Assembly: GCA_015680905.1 (NCBI GenBank)
Contig: CM027380.1
Coordinates: forward strand, 49,140,001-49,204,000
Reading direction: 5' to 3'
Source: Coptis chinensis
Taxonomy: Eukaryota; Streptophyta; Magnoliopsida; Ranunculales; Ranunculaceae
DNA: 64,000 nucleotides
In this document: piece after piece, positions 22,881-34,263 of the stretch
Position numbering within the stretch: position 1 is the stretch's first letter
Layout: each line of letters starts with the position of its first letter
The notes under the pieces: model-generated
What the model saw: the letters and a program-made list of their open reading frames with translations, nothing else
Database searches by the model: none
Told to the model about the DNA's origin: nothing
Position numbers and translations under genes: made by a program

Positions 22881-24086
22881 CTCGGCTTACGTACTAATGT
22901 GTACAAATCACTAAAACAGATTAATTGTTTCCATCTCAATTAGTAGAGTACACCATAATTAACATGGGCATTTAAATTGGACCAGCCTTTTTTCTACCAC
23001 TAAATACCCTTAATCAAATATTAAAACAAATTATTCAATGCCCTTAAAATGGACTATTTCGTCATTTCAGTTTTTGCTTCTGTTTATACCCTTAAGTTTA
23101 CATAATACCTTTAAGGATTTTTGTGTAAATTCAAGTCGGAAATAAAATGCACGCACCATTTCAATTGTACGCTTACCATTAATACCACTTTTATTAACAT
23201 TTATACCGACTTCATTACTAGAAAACCGGTTACATCGTTCTAGCTTCTCTTTTTTTCTCCAATCTCCTCTCATTATTGAAAAATTAAAAGGTCATGGACA
23301 ATAAAACCATCGACTATTTCTCTAAATTAGGTATGATTGTTACTTTCAATTCTCTAAATCATGAGAATTTCCTTTTATTCATCGATTTTTGATTTTTTTT
23401 GAGATTTCTATTTGGATTAATTCAACGCTAAAAAGATGATGTAGAGGATGAAGGGAAGGGTTTTGAATAGAGATGGGAAAGAGTTATCAGTGTCCCTAAT
23501 ACAGGTCTTTTTTGTTTCTTCTCCTTTATATTTTTTTTTAATACATTCATTATTTTTACTGCAACGAGTTTGGCTTATAATCACATAGTTTGGCAGGAAA
23601 AATATACATCCTCTTTCAATTTATTCAAGCATGTAAAATTCTTTCTATGTAAACCGCAGAGGCTGGCCGAGGTTGGAGAGATCTTGTCGAGTATGGACTT
23701 AAGCCCCACAGTATGCACCGGTCGTGAATGCTCTTGGAAGAACCCCATGCATGGCTTGATTTCATGATGAAGTAAGTTTATTATGATGCTAATCATGTTA
23801 TCTACTTATCTATAACCACAAAGTTTATTGATTTGTTAATAAAAATCTCATACCCCTAGGTTTGGTGGTCATTAGAATATAACAAAAATATTATAAGTGC
23901 CTCAAAGGCTTGGAACCACAGCCTGAATGCTCCACTAAGGTTTGTGTTAAGTGCGCATCAAACCACAGCCTGTTGAATGTCTGGCATCTAAAGATGATCT
24001 CATCTTCATAGAACTAATCATGGCAAACTATGTGAACGTGTCAAAATTTCTAGCTGTAACTTCAAGTCATAATCAAAATCATAAAA

Positions 24087-24623
24087 GAGCACCTGTCTGC
24101 AACCACGATGAGGAGGCATTAAGAGCCATCGATCTTCTGTTCAACACTGCCCTAATATCTAGTGGCTTCACTGTGAGTGTTTTCTTAAGTTGAAATTATT
24201 AAATAATGCCTATCTCGCACATGTGGTTTTGGCAATGGATTTTAAATGGCATCGAGAACAAACTTGAAACCCACAAAACAATTATCTTGTGACCTTGAAT
24301 GAGAGGTTTGTAGATTTCGGTGCACTGTCTCTTTCTCTATACCTTAAAGAGAAACCAAGATATGTTTAGTTGACTTGGTATTGTACCGTATTTTGGTGTT
24401 GTCTATTTTCTTCTTGTCTCTTATTGTCACACGGCCGAGAATCCGGTAGAACTTGGAGGGAAGATATATGAGATGATGGGCATGGCACTTTTCGGCAAGT
24501 GGCCAACCCCTGCAGTTGAAGTTAAAGGGAACCCGATAAGTCATATTGGAGGAAGTCGGAACCGAGAAGGCGGTTGAGGTTGCAGAAGTTGTTGAGCCGG
24601 TTGAAGCCGGTGTCGTGAAATGA
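24087..24623 (+). pseudogene. Captured C-terminal exons of a mitochondrial-type HSP90 (HSP90-6/TRAP1-like)
   Basis: Two exon remnants in Helitron A. The first ends DEEALRAIDLLFNTALISS then GFT before GTGAGT at 24173, matching the conserved C-terminal dimerisation region of organellar HSP90. The second (about 24435-24623) reads ENPVELGGKIYEMMGMAL followed by GKWPTPAVEVKG. After a frame change it ends VEVVE...VEAGVVK with the natural stop at 24621-24623. Only the last two exons are present and both carry frame changes, so it codes no chaperone. The orientation is opposite to the Helitron's own strand. Symbol HSP90-6 is by resemblance only. Confidence 0.72.
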
Positions 24624-25319
24624 TTTAAGAAGAATGACATTCCATATTGCCAGATATGATGTGTATCAAACAGGGAGAAGTGTCATTGATAGTCTACATG
24701 ATTTATTGGTGATGATATGTTTAGGTTGGCTTTAGTATGATCATTGGTAGCGATGAACTGTAATAGTTTCTTTCGAATCAAACTTATGTATTGAAAAAAT
24801 TAAGGAGTATTTGTTAGATCGTACAAAAGATATGCCATGGAGTATCGAATTCGGTCCATCTCTAATCATTGTGATTATCCTATCTAATACGTCAAGCTTT
24901 TTATCTATTTAGCTTACTCTGTTAGTGGTGTACTTTGAAAAAAGTTCGTTTCTTTTGCTTCATTGATGATTTTGTAGATAGGTAACGGACTATATGCCCT
25001 TTCAGTCCATCTTACGGACTTATCTTAGATATGGATGGGTAAGTTTGAACGCAGAAAATCAAGTTTGCTAGCATTTGTTTCAGTCCACATCGTCAATCAT
25101 CGTATTAAGGATAAATATCTGAAAGAGCATTGCAAGATTAAGCCACTAGGTCATTTTCAAAATTTACTATTATCAATACCACAAGACCATCAAAGAACTG
25201 AAAACAGTAGATTACCCTCTTGGTGGGCATTGACAAAAGCGTGAGTTAGTGGCTATGGTGATGATGGATACTTTTCACGAGTAGTACCTAATGATTTCAC
25301 CTTAAGAGAGCAGAATGAG

Positions 25320-25706
25320 TTATTTCGAACTGGATAATGCGGTGACTCCATGGCATTTGATTGAAGAACTTGAGCAAATATTTGGTTTGACAATTTTCGC
25401 ATTATTTACAAAGAAATCTCTTCTCCCTTGGTCAATTAAGCTAATAGTCCTGTTTGGGTAGCTAGAGGGTAGATACCCCAGTAGGGAGATGTACAATGTC
25501 ATCAAGTAGAAGAGTTGTTGGAAGAGAATGACTAAGCAGGAACTCGGGGAAGGCGATGCGATCGATAACATAATTTGATAGTTCAAAGCATCACTTGGCA
25601 TCAAGAAGGTCATATCTCCATCTTGTAGTAAAGTCGGATTGGTGTTAAGCATCTGCAGCAGGATGACAAATCCATGATAAGAATTTGTTCTCATGTCATC
25701 CGTCTT
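25320..25706 (-). pseudogene. Captured FAS1 (fasciclin) domain fragment
   Basis: Minus strand, in Helitron A. The residues HGFVILLQMLNTNPTLLQDG then MTFLMPSDALN, and farther on LPSSYPNRTISLIDQGRRDF then NAKIVKPNICSSSSIKCHGV, follow the order of a plant FAS1 domain of the small FAS1-only proteins: H1 motif, NTNP...LLQDG, PSD, then YPNRTI and the final CHG. The middle of the domain is scrambled and no signal peptide is joined to it. The open frame runs upstream to 25946, but that N-terminal half shows no FAS1 similarity. It lies on the Helitron's sense strand, as captured genes often do. Confidence 0.7.
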
Positions 25707-25749
25707 TTGTAGATCATTCCGGTTGGTTGGAGTTATAGGTTGTGATTCA

Positions 25750-27090
25750 AACAAAAAAAGAGTGCAAGGAAAATGAAGTATGAAGCCCATTTGGTTGCAA
25801 CCAAATATTTCACAAATGTTCCGGGCAGAGTTGTGCAATTTGATACACCTGAAATAGTTATCTGCTTTGAAGGAATGAAAGCAGTATTCATAATATGGGA
25901 TATGGATATTGTTAACCTCTTGACAGCCTATGGATGCTGGGGGCAAAGGTTACCGGTGAGTCATTGTTTCTTATTATTTCATACTTTTGATCATACGCTC
26001 GATTAGAATAAGTATTCTTATCTTCATCTTCTTACCTTCTCTATACCAAGGCAAACCCATGTATCCACTTCAACAGGGGAGGAAGCCTATTCACGCTTTT
26101 TTGCAAATCACAATGCAATAAAAATATTGAATGGTTCTCTCAACACATATTGATTTGCCCACATTCTCGAAAGCATGGCCCATGAGTTGCAGATCATGGT
26201 ATCCATTAGTTTTAAAATGTTCATATGGAAGGGTAGGTTATGTATATACATTCCCATTGGAGGATGGTGTGTTCCGTTTGGACTCCAACAAAGCTATTTT
26301 AAGGAGATTATGTTAACCTTTTTAGTCATGGTCTATAACCCAACATTTTTATTCATTTTTGTTATTACTTCGACCTTGATCTTTAATTATGGTTTTGTTC
26401 TCTTTATATACCTCTGCTATCTTCAATGCAGGTGCAGTCTAAAGCCACCAGTTTACTCTAATGACTCATTTTACGGTGTACCAATGCCTGTGTGTTATCC
26501 ATGTTTTGTGGAGATACCTTAAGTTGGAATAAGGGCTTTTTAAGGATCCTATTTTTCTGTATTTCTTTCATTTCGTTATTTCACACCAATAGGCACTCGC
26601 TATCTTTTTAACATGTACAGAAGATATAGTGTTAAACATTGGTGGGCTCTTTCAGAAGGTTTGAATAAAGCGTAAAACATGTTTGGACTATACAACATAT
26701 CCTTCAACCCCCAACTATAGCATCTCTGTTACCACTAAAGGATCTATTTTTGAGATATGATGCTCCTCTATCCTTCTTCACATGTAGTCTAGAAATTTTG
26801 AGTGGTGCATCGTACCTTCAGTGTTCCTAATTCTTGCAAGCATGCTTGCTTAATGACCAAATGATTGTGGCTTCGAATAAAACAACAATTTGTATATCGG
26901 TTACAAGGCTTTTAGTGTTTTTATATTTGGGATTGGTGCCATTGCTTTGGCAAGTAAAATAGTTAACATAATGGATCGTGGTGATCAAATATACAAATTT
27001 GTGCTTCTACTGGTAGAACGCCTACTCCAAGTGCCATATTACTTGGTGGGAGCATTTGCCATCTTGAAGTGGTATGCAGTTTTTTAGGCT
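25750..27090 (+). other. Unassigned gene-like fragments inside Helitron A
   Basis: Several short open stretches on the plus strand with codon-like texture, at 25773-25950, 26131-26320 and 26890-27087. They read for example VVQFDTPEIVICFEGMKAVF, GYVYTFPLEDGVFRLDSNKA and IGAIALASKIVNIMDRG. They may be exons of one or more captured genes. I do not recognise the proteins. 22881-24086 and 24624-25319 hold similar unrecognised sequence, including an ATG-led stretch at 23293 and an open stretch at 23590-23765. Confidence 0.3.
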
Positions 27091-27424
27091 TCTTCCCTTC
27101 TCTTCTGACCAACTAACATATCTTTGTCATTTTTTCTCTTACCATGTATATCGCTATTTTCTTTAATTTGTTGTCATGTATTTAAGATACACAAGGAAGA
27201 TTTTGTTTAAATATTCAAATTTTTGGTTATCTCTACGTTCTCCAGCAGATGTCATCATGTCAACATATCGATATTGCGAAATACCAGAGCAAACGTCTTC
27301 CGTCAAATACTCAAATAGAAGCAATAACTCAAAACCACCTTACCAGTTCACGCTCAACGAGCGTGCCTAAAAGGCTAGTATCATTAAAGAATACACTACT
27401 CCAACTTGAAAAAATTTATCACAT

Positions 27425-28660
27425 GATCGAACGGGCGCCGTTATATTAAATTATTCTAAAAAATATTAGCAATTATGTATAGTTATGAGATATGAAAATT
27501 ATATTAATTACTCATTTAAATTTCTTGCATCACTCACTATATAAAGAAAGCATCAAACCTTAATAAAACTCATCGACTTTTTTTTTTTATTGTTTAGGTT
27601 TAATAATTGAAGTTTAATTGAAGTTTTGTGAGAATGCCTAATATGGCGAAAATAATATTGAAGCTACTTGAATAGCAAGACATTCACAATCACAATAAAA
27701 GAATTATGATAAATACTACTTAAAATGCAAAACTATATTTGTCGAGACATTTATTCCCCCTACATATAATACAAATATGTTTTAGGGTTATTAGTTCAAT
27801 GCATTTGCATCAAGTTTCTGATTTTCCATTAATTATTCTTTGATGTTAGTTTAATGTAGTACGTTGCATCCAGTTTCCAATTTCTCATTAATTATTCTTT
27901 GAGGTTAGTTCAATGCAGTTGCATTAAATTTCTGATTTTCCGTTAATTATTATTTGAGGCTAGTTCAATGCAATTGCATCCACTTTAAGATTTCCCATTA
28001 GTTATTCATTAAGGTTAATTCAGTACAGTTGCATCCAGTTTTCGATGTTTCGTTAATTAGTATTCAAGATTAGTTCATTACATTTGCATCCATATTTCAA
28101 TCTCCCGTTAATTACTCTTTGAGGTTGGTTCAATACATCTGCATCCAGTTTCTGATTTTCCGTTAATTGTTTTTATAGGTTAGTTCGATAGTTTACAATT
28201 TCTATACAGTTTACATACATGTAAGAGTTTATTTTTATAAATTCACTTTCGTTTTGGGTTCCTAATTACTCGTAATTACTTATGTGAGAATGTCAAAAAA
28301 GCAGACATTTATGCTTTGAGGTCAGTGCGATGCAGTTACATCCGACTTTCGATTTCCAGTTAACTATTTTTTTAGGTTATTTCAATGCATTTGCATCTAA
28401 TTTCTGATTTCCCGTTAGTTAATCTCTGATTTAAGTTTAAAGCAGTTGCATCTAGTGTTTGGTTTTCCGTTAATTATTCTTTGAGATTAGTTCAATGCAA
28501 TTTCATCCAATTTCCGATTTTATTATGTTAATTGTTGTTTGAGGTTAGTTCAATGCATTTGCATCAAGTTTCTGATTTCATGTTAATTAGTTTTTTAGGT
28601 TAATTCAATGTAGCTACATCAAATTTATAATTTCCCATTAATTATTTATTTAGGTTAGTT
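27425..28660. repeat. Helitron subterminal block copy 3 and minisatellite array 3
   Basis: The block at 27425-27790 starts at CGAACGGGCGCCGTTATATT and is close to copy 1. It leads into about 14 units of the same ATGCA-TTGCAT minisatellite up to 28660. This places the array within Helitron A, near its 5' end. 28661-28979 is the Helitron 5' subterminal region and contains repeated CACATAGGAG and CTCTCATATTAGAG motifs. Confidence 0.82.
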
Positions 28661-28979
28661 CTTTAGTAATTTTTTTTATTTGATCAATTGTATAAGAATT
28701 GGAACACTAAAAGTGTTTGATTTGTAATAAGAATTACCTTTTACAAATCATCTATTTTTTAGCAATTTATTTTATTTGATCAAATATATAAGAATTAGAA
28801 ATATACTCAAACTCTCCAAATGTATGTAGGATTGTATGCTATATATTAGAAAAGACTATCTTTCATATTAGAGGCACATAGGAGAAAGAAAAAACTAACT
28901 CTCATATTAGAGTGCCACATAGGAGGAGAGAGAGAAAATCCTCCATTAGAAGTCTCTGTTTTAGTATATAGATAGTAGA

Positions 28980-29696
28980 TATATATCTAAGAATGAGTCC
29001 ACAAATTATGATCGTAATTTATTTAAGTCCTCAACCGGCCAATACTAACCATTATGTTTTTTTAATTGTCCAGAATTGATCTCTAAATTGAAGTTCCCAC
29101 CGAAAAAACACCAAAATCTCGAAATTTAACCAATTTTTGTGACTACATTATTGAAATATGTCAGCGTAATAATAACTAACCCTTGATTTTTTCCCAAAAT
29201 ATGATCTCAAAAGTGTACTCCTTCCACTTTTCTGTTTGATCATGTTGTCCATTTTGATTTTCAAGTTGTATCTTGTGACGACTGATGATGACGATGAACT
29301 TTGGTTGAGTGCTAAAAGTGTTGATAGACCCAAATGAGCTTTAGCTGGCTTGGTGCTAACCAGGGGGTCCACAAATTGAAGTCTTCCCCGTTTGTTAATA
29401 TAAAGTGATGGTCCAGCCGTCGTTCATTCGGGGATGCAATGGATTGTTGCTAGCACGATACAAACAGATATGGTGTGGTCAATTCCGTGACTAAAGTAAT
29501 ATTGACAACGTGACCCAAGCCTCAATGAGCTGCACTAACCAGTGTGAAGAAAAATAAGTTTTACCTGTCCCTAGACGATAATTCTTTCTTCAAGCTCATG
29601 GAAACTTATCTAAATTTTTGTATGAATAGTTAGTTCCAACATCCAATATAAACATCAACTAGCATATTTTTTTTGGGTAACTATCAGCTAGCATTG
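28980..29696. other. Gene-free spacer between Helitron A and the Harbinger element
   Basis: No convincing protein or transposon end was seen. One open frame on the minus strand (29148-29372) has no recognisable domain and is taken as chance. Confidence 0.45.
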
Positions 29697-30036
29697 TTAT
29701 AGCATCATCAACACGTTGCTAAAAAAAATTATAACACATCAACTTTTTTCATCAGTCAAAATTGTTATAATCGTGTCATTTACTAACGCATTTTTTCAAA
29801 ATTGTGGGTTTTTATTTCGGACAGCAAAACTTGTCCCATTTTTTTTTTTTTTTTAACGGCAAAACTTGTCCCGTCCATTATTTTTTCCATTTCCTTGGCG
29901 CTCATCATTTCCCTCTATTTTGTGCGCTATATGACAGTAAAGCATCCACATGCTTTTTTCATCTCCTCCTCCCATATATTTCTTCATCTCATCTCATCAG
30001 TTTAAGTTTGTAGTTATAATTTTTTTATATTTTGTC

Positions 30037-31380
30037 ATGGATTCTAGTAGTAATAGTCACAATTGGTGCGAAAGAGTAAGTGAACTGATTTTCGACAATG
30101 ATGATGAAATTGCCGCAATCGTTCAACAAATGCAAAGTGATACAGTTATAGTGACGTTAATGATTCTGGCTTTCAACGCTTTATCTGTATCAAAATGGGG
30201 TGGATTTGTTGATGGTAGAGAATACACTAACCGCGATCGTGTTGGTGTGCATGAACAGTTGGTTGCTGATTATTTTACTGTTATACCAAATTATAAAGCA
30301 GATAAGTTTCGTCGTAGGTTTCGTATGAGAAGACCACTTTTTCACCGTATATTGGAAGTTATAACTAATTTTGATCTATATTTTAAGCCTTATTGTAATG
30401 TTCTTGGTTTAATTTGTCTGGGGTTTCGGGTTTGGTGAAGATGACAGCTGCAATACAGATGCTTGTTTATGGCTACTCAGCTGATTCAATAGATCACTGG
30501 ATAAAATTTCCTGAGAGTAGTATGGCTTGAGAATCACTTCATCATTTCTGCAATGCAGTTGTCAATTGTTTTGAAGAACAGTACCTGAGAAGTCCAACGA
30601 AAGAATATGTAACACGCTTTGCCTACAGTAGGTGAAGAACGTGATTGGGCGGTATGTTAGGTAGTTTAGACTATATGCATTGGGTATGGAAAAATTGTCC
30701 AACTGTGTGGCATGAAACTCATTTGAGCCATGCTAGAAAAGCGACTGTGATTTTGGAAGCAGTTGTAGACCAGGAGCTATGGTTTTGGCACGCATACTTT
30801 GGAATGGCTGGATCGTGTAATGATATTAATGTGTTAGATAATTCTCATTTATTTGATAATTTAGTCAAAGGAACAACTCCAGCTTGTGTTTATCAAGTTA
30901 ATAACAATCCTTACAACATGGGCTATTATCTTGCTGATGGAATATATCGACCATAGGCTACACTGATTCAAACAATCTCATCTCCTACTAGTCCCATGGA
31001 TATTAATTTTGCAAACGCGCAAGAATCAGCTCGTAAAGATGTGGAACGTGGTTTTGGTGTTTTACAGACTAGATTTGCAATTGTTAGCATGTCTATTCGT
31101 CAGTGGGCCGGATAAAGGAGCTCTATCTTGTATAATGAAGACATGTATTATACTTCACAACATGATTGTTGAGAATGAGCGTTATGAACAACTTCCAACG
31201 TGGAAATCACCTTCAGATGAACGATTGCGATATGAAGTTGAGATGTAGAGTAATGAACATGAGCTTGTGCAAAACATGGTAGTCATGACATTACGTATTC
31301 GTTGTAGAGCTACTAATGAACAATTAAAGAATGATCTAGTTGAACATCATTGGGCACATTATGGTGCACGCCGCAACTAA
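30037..31380 (+). pseudogene. Harbinger transposase (DDE_Tnp_4 family), disrupted
   Basis: The start at 30037-30039 reads MDSSSNSHNWCERVSELIF. It runs through the N-terminal helix region typical of PIF transposases (KADKFRRRFRMRRPLFHRIL). The DDE residues are visible: Asp in GSLDYMHW (30669-30671), Asp in NDINVLDNS (about 30822) and Glu in ARKDVERGFG (about 31044). The frame is lost near 30435, stops stand near 30527 and 30635, and another stop comes after ADGIYRP near 30954. The C-terminal part around 31130-31250 continues with MKTCIILHNMIVENER, also usual for the family. The end is at 31378-31380. The length of the pieces together fits a normal 400-450-residue transposase. Confidence 0.85.
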
Positions 31381-31605
31381 ATGAACAACTAATAAGTTTG
31401 TTTAAGTTTGATTTGTTTTACCTGTCTTTTCTGTTAAGTGTGTTTTTATCAAGTTTGTTTTGTTTAAATAAGATTGTGTTTGTTTTGTTTAAATAAGATT
31501 GTTGTTAATTGGTAGAAATTTGCGCATTGTTTAAATTAAATTAAATTTAAATCAATACAACTTCAAATTAAAAACGTTACAACTTCAAATTAAAAATGTT
31601 ACAGC

Positions 31606-32639
31606 TTACTTCAAATTAAAAACGTTACAACTAAAAATCATCAGCTTCATATTCTCATTTTCATCCCTCATAAATGGATTGGGAGAGTGTGTTCGCCTAT
31701 CACGAGACTGACTAACATTGTTTGTTGATCCAGAAAAAGAAAATGACCAAAACTGTTGAGAAGTAGGAGTTGGAATGTATGTAATAGGAGGGGTTGGAAT
31801 GCATGGAGTATGAGGTTGGAGTGTATGTACTAGGTAAAGTTGGAATGTATGGACTAGGAGAGGTTGGAAAATTTGGATAATGAGGAACAAAAGGAGCAGC
31901 ATGAATACTTTGTTCTTGTTCAACCCACTTACGATAGATAGATTGTTGCTTAGCTTCCCAAAATGTAAGTTGAATACTACTAAACTTGTTTAGATCAAGC
32001 ATCATGGTATCTTGTTCTTTATGTGCTTCAAGTCTCAATCTTTCCTCTTTTTTATCCCTTTTCATTGAGAGGAACATTTGTCGTTTTAAGTTTGTTTGTT
32101 CTTGCAGATATTTTGCAGTTGTAAGTTGATTATCTCTGACTTTCTCTAGAGTTTGTGTCATTTGGTGTGCAACTTCATCAACATCCATTTTCTTAAACTT
32201 CCTTCCCTTTGGGCATTTTTCTGATGTGGGCACTTCACTCGATGGTTAACTTTCAATTCTTTATTTAACGAAATATTGGCTATTCCAATATTGTTAGCGG
32301 TTGATCCACCACTGACGCCACCACTAACATCACTACTAAAAGTTGGTTTCTACTTTTTTTTTAACCAGTATCACTTCTAGCTTGATAGTAGTGATTCCAT
32401 TTTGGTCTTAAAATTAAAACCCAATAACAATGCTCAAATTTAAATGGTTTATTTACAACAGTTAAATAAATAGTACGAGCTTGTGACATTGTAATATTTG
32501 CATTAGTACCACTAGCATTCACTCTCGATTGTTGATCATAATAACCTTGAAATAAACTTACCGCATGTTGGATTTGGTGAAAATGAGCTTGAACCGATCC
32601 ACCAATTCGTGGTTGGCCTACATAACCAAGCTGACTCAT
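31606..32639 (-). pseudogene. Harbinger accessory protein (Myb/SANT-like ORF1), disrupted
   Basis: Minus strand, two pieces. 32639-32361 reads GQPRIGGSVQAHFHQIQHAV, then LFQGYYDQ and a glutathione-transferase-unrelated WNHYYQ end, as in the N-terminal half of PIF ORF1 and NAM-associated proteins. 32233-31712 codes a helical, Lys/Glu-rich part (TTAKYLQEQTNLKRQMF, RKWVEQEQ) and then a Pro/Tyr/Thr-rich tail with IPTxP repeats. ORF1 proteins of this family bind DNA and assist transposase import or binding. A frame break lies between the pieces (about 32240-32360). 32640-32904 probably codes or precedes the N-terminal SANT part, but is too decayed to read. Confidence 0.65.
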
Positions 32640-32912
32640 ACGCTTGTTCAGTTCTTCAGCAATTTTCTCAAAAAAAAAAACAAATCTATTTTGCCCCGTT
32701 TCAACAATTACATCTTCTTAAATAAAAATCCAACTATGACATAAATTTTCATCTTCTACGATTGTGAAATTTTTTGAACAACTTTGAACATGGGTATGTT
32801 GGCTATTTTCTTGGTTTTGGTTTAAGCTATTTCTATCTCCCCTATTTCCTTTATCTCTAAACCTCTGTGAAGATATTTTGTTGAAGAATGAAAGAAGAAA
32901 GATGAGTGAATT

Positions 32913-33667
32913 TAGGGATGTCCATCTTGCCCGACACCCGAACAAAAAACCCGCACCGAACCCTACCCGAACCCAAATCGAAATACATAGAGTAGGGTTT
33001 GATCACACTATTTAAACCAGAACCGACCCAAGCCTGACCCGATAATTTAGCCCTAAACCCATTAAAAGGGCTAAAAAACCCAAAATTGAATCCCAAATTC
33101 GGTTTCAATTGCATACTACTAATCTTATATAAAAGAATGAGTTAGATAAATATTTAGATATGATCTCATTCATGTTTACAATGATGAGTTATTTAATATA
33201 TTGGATTATGGAAAAATTTATGTCAGGATTTCCAATTTTTTCAGTAATTGCACATGATCATGTGTCTATAGTTCCTTCCGAGTCCATCTATTTTTAAAGC
33301 ATATGAAAGAATTATGTTCAAATATATGTGATAATTACTTCCAAGTTCATTAGAAGTTTTATTTTGTTAGAACTATTGGTGGATAGCTGAAGAAAGAATA
33401 AAATGTAGATATATATATCAAATGAGATTTCTTATTATTTTCTTTCTTCATTTATACCGAGTTTTATCCTACCTGAAATCCGAACCCGAGCCCGATGGGG
33501 ACCCAAAATATAGGGTTAGGGTAGGGTTTGGTCACACTTTTCAACAAAATACCCAGCTCCGAACCTGACCCGCTGAAAACCAGGCCGGGTTTTGGGTAAC
33601 CCGATACCCATTCAAAACCCGAAAAGTTGGGTTCGGGCCAGGTCGGGTACCTATTTGGACATCCCTA
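32913..33667. mobile_element. hAT-type MITE with 8-bp target duplication
   Basis: 755 bp, ends TAGGGATGTCC...GGACATCCCTA, flanked by AGTGAATT at 32905-32912 and 33668-33675. The subterminal regions are rich in CCCGAACCC and GGGTCGGGT, as in many plant hAT MITEs. No coding sequence. It is inserted in the Harbinger element, so it is younger than that element. Confidence 0.92.
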
Positions 33668-33948
33668 AGTGAATTGGTGAAAATTGAGTGAGTGCAATAT
33701 ATATAGGCTACAAACCCAACGGATCTAAATATATCTGTTGGGCCTAAAAAAAATCCAGCCGTTTTAATTTTTTATTAAAAAAAATTGAAAAACTTTTGAA
33801 CGGCAAAACTTGACCCGTCCAACATCTTGGGTCCAACGGTACAAAATCCAACCATTTTAATTTTTTTATTAAAAAAAAATGAAAAACTTTTGGACGACAG
33901 AACTTGACCAGTCTAACATCTAGACAGCTAAAGTTGTCCCGTGCGAAT

Positions 33949-34263
33949 GACTGCTAAATTTATGAGTATTTTGATCGTGAATTTAACAATTGCTGAGATA
34001 AAAACAAGTGTTTGGTAGTGCTTTGGTGAACAAAATTACTAAAAATATTGTTGTTTGTCATATTAGAAATGATTTTTAGCAGTGCGTTGCTGAACTAAAA
34101 ACTATTTCTAATGTGCTCTTGAATGCCATTGCTAAAAACCATTTCTAATGTGACAAGAAACAATTTTTTTTTCGCAATTTGGGTCACCAATGCGCTTTTA
34201 AAACTTCATTTTTATCTCAGCAATTGTTAAATTCACAACCAAAATATTCACAATTTTAGCAGT
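33949..34263. mobile_element. Foldback MITE in the Harbinger right arm
   Basis: Long terminal inverted repeats: CTGCTAAATTTATGAGTATT with GTGAATTTAACAATTGCTGA on the left, and the inverted equivalent (CACTGCTAAAATTGTGAATA...) on the right. The interior is also self-complementary around TTAGAAATGATTTTTAGCAG and CTAAAAACTATTTCTAATG. No target duplication was recognised. Confidence 0.65.

Larger units (their letters stand above)
22353..28979 (-). mobile_element. Helitron A, minus strand, carrying captured gene fragments
   Basis: On the minus strand it begins TCTACTATCTATATACTAAA (28979 downward), preceded by A (28980). It ends with a perfect 7-bp-stem hairpin (CCCGGGC ATAC GCCCGGG, plus 22365-22382), an 8-nt spacer and CTAG (22353-22356), followed by T. 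Insertion between A and T without target duplication and these termini are the Helitron hallmarks. The interior has no Rep-helicase, so it is non-autonomous. It contains a minisatellite array, a subterminal block (copy 3), and fragments of HSP90-like and FAS1-domain genes. The 5' end could also belong to a longer compound element ending at 17106. Confidence 0.82.

Noticed and set aside
25707-25946. N-terminal extension of the FAS1-bearing open frame
   Set aside because: No FAS1 or signal-peptide features in these 80 codons. The open frame continues there by chance.
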